From Devosia pacifica (lineage in GTDB: Bacteria; Pseudomonadota; Alphaproteobacteria; Rhizobiales; Devosiaceae): a DNA stretch of 64,000 bases. The stretch lies in assembly GCF_014652635.1 (NCBI RefSeq), contig NZ_BMZE01000004.1, forward strand, positions 62,001 through 126,000, given 5' to 3'. Positions 18,353 to 27,434 of this stretch are shown here, piece after piece. Positions within the stretch are counted from its first letter, which is position 1. Every line of letters starts with the position of its first letter. The notes under the pieces are model-generated. The model was not told the DNA's origin. It did no database searches and saw only the letters and a list, made by a program, of their open reading frames with translations. A program made the position numbers and the translations under genes.

Positions 18353-18398
18353 GTGCTCTTCCTCTCCTTGTGGTCGTTCCCTCGTCGGCGTGGCACGC

Positions 18399-19466
18399 TC
18401 AGGCCAGCCTCTCACCGTTTTCGAGCGAGAAGTAGTGTGCGCCCTCGGACGCCACGCCCAGACGAATCTTTGTGTCCGGCTGATAATTGTCGGCCGGGTG
18501 CGTGCGCACCGCCACCAACGTCCCATCAGCCAGCCGCGCATAGACATAGGCGTCATCGCCCAGATACTCAGTGTAGACGACGCTGGCGTCGAAACCGTCT
18601 TCACTGCTCGTATCGAGCAGCCGGAACGCGTCGGGACGGACGCCGAGACGCAATCCCTTCGTACCGCTATCGGGGACGCGCTCAAGCACGACCGAGCCAC
18701 CATCGGGGATCGCGAGCCGTGCACCCTCACGCTTGACTTCGAACAATGCCATGCGTGGTGCGCCGATAAAACCGGCAACGAAGGTGTTCGCGGGTGTCTC
18801 ATAAAGCTCGCGCGGCGACCCGACCTGCTCGATGCGACCGTGATTCATCACAACGATACGATCGGCCAGCGTCATCGCCTCGACCTGATCGTGCGTCACA
18901 TAGATCATCGTGCCGCCGATCTCGCGGTGCAGCCGCGCGATTTCCAGCCGGACCTCCGAGCGTAGCGCCGCGTCGAGATTTGACAGAGGCTCATCGAGCA
19001 GGAACACCTGCGGCTTGCGCACCAGCGCCCGGCCGATGGCGACGCGCTGGCGCTGGCCGCCGGACAATTCGCGTGGCCGCCGTTTCAGCAACGGCTCGAG
19101 CTGCAGCATCCTGGCGGCTTCGCTGATGCGGCGCTCGACTTCCGGCTTATCGAGCCCCATCAGCCGCGCGCCGAACGCCATGTTCTCGTAAACGTCCATA
19201 TGCGGATAAAGCGCGTATGACTGGAACACCATTGCGATGCCGCGACGTGAAGGCGCGACCTCGTTCATCCGCTCGCCGTTGAGGTCGAACTCACCGTCCG
19301 TGATCGGGTCGAGGCCGGCAATCAGTCGCAGCAAGGTAGATTTGCCGCAGCCAGACGGACCAACGAACACGACGAATTCTCGGTCATGGATGTCGAGGTC
19401 GATGCCGTGCAGCACCTGGGTGGATTTGAAGCTTTTCTTGATGTTTCGAAGCGTCAGCCGTGCCAC
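18399..19466 (-). CDS. Carbohydrate ABC importer ATPase, MalK/UgpC type
   Basis: 355 residues. I favour GTG 19466 (GGAG upstream) since it gives the usual opening ARLTLRNIKKSF; a TTG at 19508 would add 14 atypical residues and cover the operator-like repeats. Walker A GPSGCGKST near 36, Q loop FQSYALYPH, signature LSGGQRQR, Walker B FLLDEPLSNLD, switch His in YVTHDQ. A C-terminal TOBE/regulatory domain follows (RLGVRPDAFRLL). First gene of a seven-gene operon running to murQ, so its promoter probably drives the whole amino-sugar set. Confidence 0.92.
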   Translation of the reverse strand: MARLTLRNIKKSFKSTQVLHGIDLDIHDREFVVFVGPSGCGKSTLLRLIAGLDPITDGEFDLNGERMNEVAPSRRGIAMVFQSYALYPHMDVYENMAFGARLMGLDKPEVERRISEAARMLQLEPLLKRRPRELSGGQRQRVAIGRALVRKPQVFLLDEPLSNLDAALRSEVRLEIARLHREIGGTMIYVTHDQVEAMTLADRIVVMNHGRIEQVGSPRELYETPANTFVAGFIGAPRMALFEVKREGARLAIPDGGSVVLERVPDSGTKGLRLGVRPDAFRLLDTSSEDGFDASVVYTEYLGDDAYVYARLADGTLVAVRTHPADNYQPDTKIRLGVASEGAHYFSLENGERLA

Positions 19467-19485
19467 CGTTGCCGTCTCCAGTCCA

Positions 19486-19523
19486 GACGCAGTCCATCTG
19501 CATACCAATTCAATACCAAATCA
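19486..19523 (-). promoter_or_regulatory. Candidate operator cluster in front of sugar importer operon
   Basis: On the plus strand, AGTCCAGAC is followed by AGTCCATCTG and then by two tandem 11-bp repeats, ATACCAATTCA (19502-19512) and ATACCAAATCA (19513-19523), 10 of 11 bases alike. The minus-strand forms TCTGGACT and TGGTATT also occur in the 8.6 kb divergent region, so one regulator may control both operons. The 11-base spacing puts repeats on one DNA face. Confidence 0.5.
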
Positions 19524-19696
19524 TCGGACAGTCCGGCGGACGTGTAAAGAGGCTCAACGTTATTTCACAAAGAAACCGTCACGCGGTATTGCCTCAAGTC
19601 GTCGAGCGCTACCCTTTTTTCTGCGCCGTATATGGAAACTCAAAGCTATGGCGACGTTGACCCTGCAAACGCGCCGTGAATGCAAAAGAGAGTTTC

Positions 19697-21070
19697 ATGA
19701 CCAGCCAGATCACCACCATTAATCCGGCGACTGAGCAACCGATCAAGTCTTACGACCTGATGACCAATGCCGAGCTGTCCGAGGCAATTGAGGCTTGCCA
19801 CAAGGCTTTCCTTTCTTGGAAGGCAAAGCCCCTCGATGAACGCGCAAACATTATCCGCGCCATCGGGCAGGAGCTACGAGCCAGCAAGACGGAGTTCGCC
19901 AAGCTGATGACCGAGGAAGTAGGCAAGCTCATCGGTGACAGCGAACAGGAAGTCGAGTTGTGCGCCTCGATCTGTGATTTTACCGCAGAGCAGGGGCCGA
20001 AGGAACTTGCAGACGAGGAGCGCGAGATTCCCGGAGGCACCGGCGTGGTGAGCTATGCCCCTGTTGGGGTCATATACGGAATACAGCCTTGGAACTTTCC
20101 CTGCTATCAGGCTGTGCGGTACGCAATCGCCAACCTTATGGCAGGCAACGGTGTCCTCCTGAAGCATGCTGAAATCTGCACCGGGTCGGGGCTGTTCCTG
20201 AAGCAGGTTTTTGAAACGGCAGGACTGCCGAAAGATCTCTTCACCGTCTTGCTTATCGATCACGATCAGTCGGATGCCGTCATTGAAAATCCGCATGTGC
20301 GCGGCGTGACTTTGACTGGCAGCGATAGCGCGGGCCGCACCGTCGCGGCGAAAGCTGCGGAGAACCTCAAGAAGACGGTGATGGAGCTTGGCTCCAATGA
20401 CGCCTACATCGTGCTCGAAGACGCCGATCTTGATGTCGCCGTAAAGGCTTGCGTCGAAGGCCGGCTCTACAACAATGGTCAGACCTGCGTGAATGCAAAA
20501 CGCTTCATCGTGACTGAAAAGATCTACGATAGCTTCGTCGAGCGCTACGCGGAAAAGATGCGCGATATCGAAATGGGCGACCCCACCGACCAAGACACCA
20601 AGCTTGGCCCCATGGCGCGAAATGACTTGCGTGACAAGCTGGCTGCGCAGGTCGATGAGAGCATCGATAAGGGCGCGCGCGCAATCGTTGGCGGAAAGAC
20701 CCCCGACCGGAAAGGCGCGTATTACCCCGCGACGGTGCTTGTCGACGTGGAGCCCGGTCAGCCAGCCTATGAGGACGAGTTGTTCGGTCCGGTTGCCTCG
20801 ATCATCAAGGCAAGAGACGATGACGACGCCATCCGCATCGCCAATGACAGTCGCTATGGCCTTGGCGGCGGTATCTTCTCAAGGGACGAGAAGCGCGCGC
20901 GCAAGCTTGCCGCAGAACGCTTTGATACCGGGATGATCTCGGTCAACGGCTTCAACATCGCCATCCCCAACATGCCGTTTGGCGGTGTGAAAGATTCGGG
21001 TTATGGCCGAGAACATGGCGGCTTCGGCATGAAGGAGTTCGTCAACATCAAGTCGATCTATCTCGCTTGA
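19697..21070 (+). CDS. NAD(P)-dependent aldehyde dehydrogenase (succinate-semialdehyde dehydrogenase-like)
   Basis: 457 residues from ATG 19697 (AAAGAGAG upstream). Opening TINPATEQPIKSYDLMTN is that of short GabD-type enzymes. The general-base Glu is in MELGSNDAYIVL and the catalytic Cys in NNGQTCVNAKRFIV. The PWNFPCYQAVRYA cofactor region and the PFGGVKDSGYGREHG C-terminal motif are present. Substrate within the family (succinate semialdehyde, other small aldehydes) is not fixed. It is monocistronic as far as can be seen and ends at a hairpin. Confidence 0.9.
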   Translation: MTSQITTINPATEQPIKSYDLMTNAELSEAIEACHKAFLSWKAKPLDERANIIRAIGQELRASKTEFAKLMTEEVGKLIGDSEQEVELCASICDFTAEQGPKELADEEREIPGGTGVVSYAPVGVIYGIQPWNFPCYQAVRYAIANLMAGNGVLLKHAEICTGSGLFLKQVFETAGLPKDLFTVLLIDHDQSDAVIENPHVRGVTLTGSDSAGRTVAAKAAENLKKTVMELGSNDAYIVLEDADLDVAVKACVEGRLYNNGQTCVNAKRFIVTEKIYDSFVERYAEKMRDIEMGDPTDQDTKLGPMARNDLRDKLAAQVDESIDKGARAIVGGKTPDRKGAYYPATVLVDVEPGQPAYEDELFGPVASIIKARDDDDAIRIANDSRYGLGGGIFSRDEKRARKLAAERFDTGMISVNGFNIAIPNMPFGGVKDSGYGREHGGFGMKEFVNIKSIYLA

Positions 21071-21078
21071 CGATTGAC

Positions 21079-21113
21079 CTGCTCGGCGGCCTCGAGAGGT
21101 TGCTGCCGAGCAG
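21079..21113. terminator. Hairpin between convergent genes
   Basis: Perfect 9-bp stem CTGCTCGGC / GCCGAGCAG, extended by GC pairs, between the convergent aldehyde dehydrogenase and diguanylate cyclase genes. No T tract is seen on either side, so efficiency is uncertain. Confidence 0.6.
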
Positions 21114-21119
21114 GGCCTG

Positions 21120-22343
21120 CTATGAAGCGTCTCTGGTGGCGATCGTACGACCTTTCGAAGGCCCGCTACCTGCGACCATTTCCTGCTGCGCCACAATCTG
21201 CAGGCCCACGCTGCGAACCTGATTCCTGCCGAGCCGTTTTGCTTCGTAAAGCGCAGCATCGGCCCGGGTAAGAAGGCTGCCGAGGGCCTGTGGCTGCCCC
21301 ACGGATACCGCGAACCCGGCGCTGGTCGTCGCAAAGACCACGCCCTTCGGATCCTTGAACGTTTCAGCCTCAAGCTCCGTGCGTATTCTTTCGGCGATCT
21401 CGAAAGCAGTTTTTGCACTGCTGTTGCGCAAGACGACGCAGAATTCTTCACCGCCCATTCGCGCGGCTATATCGTCGTGGCCGATATTAGCGGTGACGAT
21501 ACGCGCAAACTGCCGAAGCACCAGATCGCCCGCGGCATGTCCAAACAGATCGTTGATGCTCTTGAAGTGGTCGAGATCGAAGATCATCACGGCAGCGCCG
21601 GGCTGCACGCTTTTCGTATGAAACTGCTCCATCAATGCACGCCGGTTGAGCAGTCCTGTCAGCGGGTCCGTGATCGCATCCACGCGGTGCCGACGAGCAA
21701 TCCGCGACTGGTTCATGGCCAACGACAGGGCGCCAATGCCCGTAATCCCGATAATCAGGGTGATTGCGTTGAGGTCTTCAGCCCAGTTTTCCGGGAGCGC
21801 ATTGAGCACGAGCTTGCCCTCGAACAGCAACACCAGACCACACAACGAGAAAGAAAACGCGTTAAGGGCGTAAAGAAATGCGTTTGCTGCCATTGGCACC
21901 GGCGCTTCGGCCCGGCCCGCCCAGAACTCATAGGCAGTGAGAGCAAGAAGCGAGGTGATCGCAAAATTGCCAAGAACGGTCCCAATTCCGGAATACCCGA
22001 GCGCGTAGGCGACACCAGAGGACATTACCCCTGTCGCCGTAACGATCAGCACCCTGGGCCAGTTTGCGGCTTCGCTGCGGTATTGCATGGCTCCGGCGTA
22101 GATTTGACCGAAACCGCAGATGATCAGCACGAATGACATGTACTGAACCGTGGCCTGGTAGCTTGTGCCAAGTGCGCCGAATAGAACCACGCCGCCAACA
22201 AGGGTCGCCAGTCCGCCGGCCCAGCTGACGAGGAACACATCCCGCCGGCTGATGAGCCAATGCAGGCAGAGTGTTGCGCTGAGCGCCGCGGCCGAAAAGC
22301 CGATTGCAGCCAGCAAAGAGACCTGATCCAGAATCAAGGGCAA
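21120..22343 (-). CDS. Membrane-anchored diguanylate cyclase (GGDEF)
   Basis: 407 residues. About seven hydrophobic helices fill residues 1-200, then a GGDEF domain begins at VDAITDPLTGLLNRRALMEQ. The active-site motif is GGEEF in AARMGGEEFCVVL. The residues five before it read IGHDD, so the inhibitory RxxD I-site is absent. It should make c-di-GMP in response to a membrane signal without the usual product feedback. No EAL domain. The start at TTG 22343 is weakly supported; no clear ribosome site is seen. Confidence 0.88.
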   Translation of the reverse strand: MPLILDQVSLLAAIGFSAAALSATLCLHWLISRRDVFLVSWAGGLATLVGGVVLFGALGTSYQATVQYMSFVLIICGFGQIYAGAMQYRSEAANWPRVLIVTATGVMSSGVAYALGYSGIGTVLGNFAITSLLALTAYEFWAGRAEAPVPMAANAFLYALNAFSFSLCGLVLLFEGKLVLNALPENWAEDLNAITLIIGITGIGALSLAMNQSRIARRHRVDAITDPLTGLLNRRALMEQFHTKSVQPGAAVMIFDLDHFKSINDLFGHAAGDLVLRQFARIVTANIGHDDIAARMGGEEFCVVLRNSSAKTAFEIAERIRTELEAETFKDPKGVVFATTSAGFAVSVGQPQALGSLLTRADAALYEAKRLGRNQVRSVGLQIVAQQEMVAGSGPSKGRTIATRDAS

Positions 22344-22573
22344 TACCGCGTGAGAATTTTCAGCATCTTGCTCGATTGAGGCGCGGAAGTCGCTTCACAC
22401 TTGGCGGTATTCAAAGGTTTGGTTTTCAAATTCTTAGCTTGTGTTGCCAACTTTACAGGCTGGCTGGCGAGGACGGCCCGATGCTCCCCGCTGGACGCCG
22501 CTCCGCCTCTGGGAAATACTCCCACAGGAGCAAGTCGACGCCGAAGAGGCGTTGCCGGGGAGAGGAGAGCACT

Positions 22574-23071
22574 ATGTATGCCGACATGAAGGGCTCGGCC
22601 CATCGATTGGCACCGGCGGAGATCGCCATACCAGTCTTGCCGGAAGACGAGAGCGTCTGGGTGCCGCAAGCTGAGGGGGTATGGTTTCGCCCGCTGATGC
22701 TCAACACCATTCAAGGGCAGTGGTGCAATCTGCTCAGGGTGCGCCGTTCAGGCATTCTCTCGCGGCACCTGCATACCAACCCCGTTCATGGCTACGTGAT
22801 CAAGGGACGCTGGTTCTACAAGGAGCATGACTGGGTAGCCGAGACCGGCTCTTACGTATTTGAGCCACCCGGCGAGATCCACACCCTGATGGTGCCTGAA
22901 GATTGCGAGGAGATGATCACCTTCTTCAATATCACGGGCTGCATGTTCTACCTCGACGAGGCCAACCGTCACGTCGGTTATGAAGACGTCTTCACCAAGA
23001 TCGATATGTGTCGTGCGCACTACGACAAGGTTGGGCTGGGAGCAGACTATGTCGACCAGTTCATCCGCTGA
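22574..23071 (+). CDS. Cupin-fold protein, 2,4'-dihydroxyacetophenone dioxygenase-like
   Basis: 165 residues from ATG 22574 behind AGAGGAG. A single cupin barrel carries metal-ligand His residues in LSRHLHTNPVHGYVIKG and EPPGEIHTLM. The whole pattern (WVPQAEGVWFRPL, Y-x-WYKEHDW, FFNITGCMFYLD) is that of the DHAP-dioxygenase family, most members of which are uncharacterised. It overlaps the SDR by 23 bases, so the two act in one pathway, probably within the neighbouring sugar-acid locus. Confidence 0.85.
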   Translation: MYADMKGSAHRLAPAEIAIPVLPEDESVWVPQAEGVWFRPLMLNTIQGQWCNLLRVRRSGILSRHLHTNPVHGYVIKGRWFYKEHDWVAETGSYVFEPPGEIHTLMVPEDCEEMITFFNITGCMFYLDEANRHVGYEDVFTKIDMCRAHYDKVGLGADYVDQFIR

Positions 23072-23795
23072 CCACTCCTGGGCAAGGGGGAAACATGTCC
23101 TTGTGGCCGGTGGCACCTCGGGGATCGGCGCCGCGATAGCGCACGCGTTCTCCGCAGCGGGTGCACGCGTGACCGCCACCGGCGCTAATGAGGCTGAGAT
23201 CGCGCACTTCGCATCCAGGACCGCCTCGGAGATATCGGCGAGACTGCTCGATGTGCGTGATCAGCAAGCTGTGCGGCGCATCTTCGAGGAACAGGAAAGC
23301 CTTGATATCCTCATCAACTGCGCCGGCATCATCAGGCGCAACGATGAGCATGACCCCGATATTTTCGCTGACGTTGTTGACGTGAACCTCAATGGCACGA
23401 TGCGGATGTGTGCCCGCGCGCGCCCGCTGCTTGCGAAACGCGGAGGCAGTATCGTCAACCTCGCCTCGATGCTGTCATTCTTCGGCGGAGGTCTGGTCCC
23501 GGGATATGCTGCAAGCAAGGGCGGCATTGCTCAGCTGACGAAATCGCTCGCCATCGCGTATGCGTCAGAGGGCATTCGCGTAAACGCAGTAGCGCCGGGC
23601 TGGATTGACACGCCGCTGACATCGGCTCTCGTTGCCGACGCCGACCGCAGTGGGGCAATCCTCAGCCGCACCCCCATGAAGCGCTGGGGCACGCCTGAGG
23701 ACATTGTTGGCCCCGTGCTCTTTCTCTGCTCACCAGAAGCGGGCTTTGTGACGGGTGTCATCCTGCCGGTCGATGGCGGTTACGCCGCTGCCTGA
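23049..23795 (+). CDS. Short-chain dehydrogenase/reductase
   Basis: 248 residues from ATG 23049 (GGGAG upstream), overlapping the cupin gene. Cofactor motif AGGTSGIG near residue 22, NCAGIIRR, catalytic Ser in NLASMLS, Tyr/Lys in YAASKGG. The C-terminal TGVILPVDGGYAA is typical of FabG-like SDRs. Substrate unknown; the linked cupin and enolase-superfamily genes suggest a sugar or sugar acid. Stops four bases before the convergent aldo/keto reductase stop. Confidence 0.88.
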   Translation: MSTSSSADHSWARGKHVLVAGGTSGIGAAIAHAFSAAGARVTATGANEAEIAHFASRTASEISARLLDVRDQQAVRRIFEEQESLDILINCAGIIRRNDEHDPDIFADVVDVNLNGTMRMCARARPLLAKRGGSIVNLASMLSFFGGGLVPGYAASKGGIAQLTKSLAIAYASEGIRVNAVAPGWIDTPLTSALVADADRSGAILSRTPMKRWGTPEDIVGPVLFLCSPEAGFVTGVILPVDGGYAAA

Positions 23796-23798
23796 TCC

Positions 23799-24845
23799 TT
23801 AAGGCAGTTGCACAGTATGGTCAGGCTCAAACTCTGCCTTGCCGAAGGTCGACTTGAACTGGTTCTCAGTCCACTCGAACGGATAGCCAAGCTTTAGCGG
23901 CATCGCCTCGCTTAATTCGTTGTAAGCCTCCTGCGGCAGATCGAAGTCGCCTGCTACGAGGTTTTCCTCAATCTGCTGTGCATTGCGCGCCCCAATGATG
24001 GCCGACGTGATGCGCCGGTCGCCGAAGAGCCAGCTCAAGGCGACCTGGCTGGGGGTTTTGCCAAGGCGGTCTGCCACTGCCACCAGTTTTTCGATCATCG
24101 CCAATGCGTCATCGAACCAGTACCGGGGCAGGGTGACCGCAGCCTGAAGTCCCAGCCGGGAACTGGCGTCCGGCTTGTCCATATTGCGGTATTTGCCACT
24201 CAGCATGCCGGCCGCAAGGGGGCTCCAGCAGATCATCCCGAGACCAGAATCCGCACAGGCAGGCAGGATCTCGCGTTCGATATCGCGGCGTACGAGATTG
24301 TAGAGATGCTGCGCCGATACCAGCGGTTCGTAGTCCCGCGCATCGGCTATGGCGTTCGCCTTCGAAATCTGCCAGCCATAAAAATTCGAGCACCCGATAT
24401 AGCGCACCTTGCCGGATCGTATGAGGTCCTCGGCTGCCCTCAGCGTTTCAGCGAGCGGTGTATAAGGGTCGGGCCCATGAAACTGGTAGAGATCGATATA
24501 GTCGAGCCCCATGCGCTTGAGACTGCTCTCGCAGGCTTCCACGATGTGCTTGCGTGACAGGCCGCGCGCTGTAACGGCCTTGCCACTTGGAAACCAGCAC
24601 TTCGTCGCAATCACCAGATCATCCCGGGAATAGGCCTCTAAGGCCTTGCCCAACATCTTCTCCGACTCGCCTCCCGAATAGCCGTCCGCCGTGTCGATGA
24701 AGTTGCCGCCGCCCTCGATAAAGGTGCGGATTATGGCGTCCGCGTCGTCCTGATCGCACCCCCAGTCGGCATTGCCAAAGGTCATCGTGCCAAGGCACAG
24801 ACGCGAGACGAGCAGGCCTGATCGGCCCAGATAGCGATATTTCAT
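23799..24845 (-). CDS. Aldo/keto reductase
   Basis: 348 residues. (beta/alpha)8 enzyme using NADPH. The N-terminus MKYRYLGRSGLLVSRLCLGT is classical. Catalytic tetrad elements: Asp in FIDTADGYSGGESE with Tyr, Lys in VIATKCW, His in YQFHGPDP. Belongs to the AKR group often found in sugar catabolic loci. Follows the two enolase-superfamily genes in the same direction with a 15-base gap, so likely co-transcribed. Confidence 0.9.
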   Translation of the reverse strand: MKYRYLGRSGLLVSRLCLGTMTFGNADWGCDQDDADAIIRTFIEGGGNFIDTADGYSGGESEKMLGKALEAYSRDDLVIATKCWFPSGKAVTARGLSRKHIVEACESSLKRMGLDYIDLYQFHGPDPYTPLAETLRAAEDLIRSGKVRYIGCSNFYGWQISKANAIADARDYEPLVSAQHLYNLVRRDIEREILPACADSGLGMICWSPLAAGMLSGKYRNMDKPDASSRLGLQAAVTLPRYWFDDALAMIEKLVAVADRLGKTPSQVALSWLFGDRRITSAIIGARNAQQIEENLVAGDFDLPQEAYNELSEAMPLKLGYPFEWTENQFKSTFGKAEFEPDHTVQLP

Positions 24846-24860
24846 GGCATTGCCGCCGGG

Positions 24861-26060
24861 TTAGTCGAAGAACCCGGCATCCTCTTCATTCAGATATTTG
24901 CGGGCGCCCTCGGGATCGATATCGAGCCCGAGGCCGGGGGCCTCCAAAAGGTCTACCATCGAGTTCGTCACGATCTGGTCTGGCAGTCCAATCACGATAT
25001 CCTCCCACCACGGGTCGGACGCGCTTGGATATTCGAAGGCGATGAAGTTGGCCGGTAGCGTCGCGCAAACATTGATCAGCGCGCCAAGGCCCAGAAGGCC
25101 GTTTGCCGTGCCATGCGGCGCCATCATGATCGAGTGCATATGGGCGTGTTCCGCCACCCATTTCAGTTCGGCAATGCCGCCAATATCGGCAGGGTCCGGC
25201 CCGACAACGCGCACAGACTGCGTTTCGATCAGTTCTTTGAAGTTGTTCCTGAGATAGATCTGTTCGCCAGTGTGAATGGGGGTCGAGGTTGAGACGGTGA
25301 GTTCCCGGTAAACCTGCGGATTGACCCACGGAACGTAATCCCCGGTCAGCATGTCCTCGAGCCACATCAGGTTGTATTGCTCAACGGCACGCGCGAAGCG
25401 GATGGCGTCGTTCAAGAACCATCCCGGCCCGCAATCGAGCGCCAGTGAAACTTTGTCTCCCGTGACCTCCTTCATCGCCGCGACGCACTCGAGCATATGG
25501 CCCATGGCGCGCTCGCTGATCTGGCCCTGTTCCATCATGCCGTGGTAGCCGGATTTCGAGGGCTTGGTGCCATAGTGAAAGTCTGGCACCGTTTCTTTCA
25601 TGTTCGAATGAAAGCCGATGCCCTGCTTGATCATGAAGAAGCCTTGCGGCTGCTCCATCATCCACTTTACGTCTTCGGCATAGTCTTCCGGTCGGTCCCC
25701 GGTGCGCTTTCTGCGGATCGAGCCGTTATAGCACCGCACCTTGTCCCGCACCTTGCCGCCAAGCAGCTTGTAGACCGGCACGTTTGCAGCTTTGCCGGCG
25801 ATATCCCACAGCGCATGCTCGATCGCACTCACGGCAGCGCCATAGGGCTTGAAGCCGCCGCGCTGCCTGATCTTCAGCATGCAGCGTTCGACATCGGTCG
25901 GATCTTCCCCGAGCAGCGCCTCGCGAAAGTGGAGCACCCAGGGTTTGAGATAGGGTTTGGTGTACTCCACCTCACCAAGCCCATAGAGTCCCTCATCCGT
26001 AACGATGCGCACGATGGGGTGACGGCCAATGACCGCGCAGCGCAGGTCCGTGATTTTCAT
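24861..26060 (-). CDS. Mandelate racemase/enolase-superfamily sugar-acid dehydratase
   Basis: 399 residues. N-terminal capping domain with TDEGLYGLGEVEYT, then the barrel. Metal ligands: Asp in LALDCGPG, Glu in LMWLEDML, Glu in IHTGEQIY. Catalytic His in MAPHGTANG. The HG...PHG pattern is that of the galactonate/mannonate dehydratase side of the superfamily. Starts 12 bases after the stop of the larger paralogue. Exact sugar acid not determinable. Confidence 0.88.
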   Translation of the reverse strand: MKITDLRCAVIGRHPIVRIVTDEGLYGLGEVEYTKPYLKPWVLHFREALLGEDPTDVERCMLKIRQRGGFKPYGAAVSAIEHALWDIAGKAANVPVYKLLGGKVRDKVRCYNGSIRRKRTGDRPEDYAEDVKWMMEQPQGFFMIKQGIGFHSNMKETVPDFHYGTKPSKSGYHGMMEQGQISERAMGHMLECVAAMKEVTGDKVSLALDCGPGWFLNDAIRFARAVEQYNLMWLEDMLTGDYVPWVNPQVYRELTVSTSTPIHTGEQIYLRNNFKELIETQSVRVVGPDPADIGGIAELKWVAEHAHMHSIMMAPHGTANGLLGLGALINVCATLPANFIAFEYPSASDPWWEDIVIGLPDQIVTNSMVDLLEAPGLGLDIDPEGARKYLNEEDAGFFD

Positions 26061-26072
26061 TGTCTTGTTCCT

Positions 26073-27407
26073 TCAGTCTTCGCCGTGCACATCATGCGGC
26101 ACCCGGTCGAACCCGACACGGGTATGATTCCACTCGCTGGTATCAGCGAAATACTCCTGGCCCTTGCGCAGGTTTTCCCGGATCACCTCCTCATTGAGGT
26201 CGATCCCGAGTCCCGGCGAATCCGGCACAGTGACGTAGCCGTCGGCCATATAGTCCTCGTCGAGACCGGTAACGAGTTGCCGGAAGAACGGCAGATCAAG
26301 CCCATGATGTTCAAGCGCCACCAGGCTGGCAATCGACGCTCCCAGGTGAACATTGGCCATGAACGCCACCGGCGAGCAGCAGGCGTGAAGCGCTGTCGGA
26401 ATGCCATAGCGCTCGGCATGATCGGCGATCTTCTTGGTCTCGGTCAATCCGCCGGAGCTGAGCATATCCGGGTGAATGATATCCACGGCGCGGGTTTCGA
26501 TCGGCTCCTGAAATCCCTCCCACAAATACCAGTCCTCGCCGGCTGCGACAGGAGTAAGCAGCGCGTCCGCGACTTTCTTGTGCCCGGCGATATCTGTCCA
26601 TGGCATCGGATCTTCGACCCAGGCGAGATTGTGCGGCTCAAGCGCGTGCCCGATGCGGATCGCCTCATCGGCGGTAACGAAGCCTTCGCCAAAGTGGTCG
26701 GTACACAAGCTGATCTCCGGCCCCACCGCCTCGCGCACTGCCCCGGCGATGGCAGCAACGAGTTCAAGCCCCTGCTGGGAAACCCGGGCGCCGGCGCCAC
26801 GTCCTGGCACGTACCACTGCCGATACTGCTCATATTCGTATTTGGTGGCAGAGCCTACGAGTGCGCCGGCGTTGCGCTCGAAGACGCGGGCCGGCAGGTC
26901 GAACTTGATGAAGGTGAGGCCCAGCGCCTTTCGCTTCAAAACCACCTCGACATAGCCCTCGGGCGTCATCTCACGCGGGGCAGGGGTATCCCCATAAAGG
27001 CGCACTTTGTCACGGAACTTGCCGCCGAGGAGCTGGTAGCACGGCACGCCATAAGCCTTGCCGACGAGATCCATCAGCGCAATCTCGATGCCGCAAACGC
27101 CACCCGCCTCACGGCTGTCACCGCCATAGGCTTTTATGGACTTGAACAAATACTCCACGTTGCATGGGTTTTGCCCGATCAGCAGCGATTTCAAGCGCAT
27201 CGCCGTGTCGTGGTGGGCGCCGTCACGCACTTCGCCGAGCCCGTAAATGCCCTGGTTGGTGTCAATTCTCAGGATCGGGTAGTAGCCATGTCCGACCACG
27301 GTGGCGACGCGTATATCCGTGATCCGCAATTCGCTTGGACGCGAGCCCGTGCGGATATTGTCTTCGATCGTATCGGTGGCCTTCAGATCACCTAGTTCAA
27401 TGCTCAT
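26073..27407 (-). CDS. Mandelate racemase/enolase-superfamily protein
   Basis: 444 residues, ATG 27407 behind GGGAGGGG. An extra N-terminal segment of about 30 residues precedes the capping domain (ILRIDTNQGIYGLGEVRDGA). Candidate base Lys in TFIKFDLPARVF, metal ligands Asp in SLCTDHFG, Glu in LAWVEDPMP, Glu in VAAGEDWY, and His in TALHACCSP. First gene of the minus-strand operon that also holds the second dehydratase and the aldo/keto reductase, and directly downstream of its likely regulator. Confidence 0.87.
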   Translation of the reverse strand: MSIELGDLKATDTIEDNIRTGSRPSELRITDIRVATVVGHGYYPILRIDTNQGIYGLGEVRDGAHHDTAMRLKSLLIGQNPCNVEYLFKSIKAYGGDSREAGGVCGIEIALMDLVGKAYGVPCYQLLGGKFRDKVRLYGDTPAPREMTPEGYVEVVLKRKALGLTFIKFDLPARVFERNAGALVGSATKYEYEQYRQWYVPGRGAGARVSQQGLELVAAIAGAVREAVGPEISLCTDHFGEGFVTADEAIRIGHALEPHNLAWVEDPMPWTDIAGHKKVADALLTPVAAGEDWYLWEGFQEPIETRAVDIIHPDMLSSGGLTETKKIADHAERYGIPTALHACCSPVAFMANVHLGASIASLVALEHHGLDLPFFRQLVTGLDEDYMADGYVTVPDSPGLGIDLNEEVIRENLRKGQEYFADTSEWNHTRVGFDRVPHDVHGED

Positions 27408-27434
27408 TTGTCCCCTCCCTGAGACAGAAAACGG

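Noticed and set aside
17069..18736. Open frame of 555 residues on the plus strand
   Set aside because: Opposite strand of the sugar-binding protein and ATPase genes; product of GC-rich third positions.
22344..22573. c-di-GMP riboswitch between the GGDEF gene and cupin
   Set aside because: I looked for the conserved GEMM core and saw no convincing match in the 230-base gap.
25497..27395. Open frame of 632 residues on the plus strand
   Set aside because: Lies across two well-supported enolase-superfamily genes on the minus strand; no recognisable motif.
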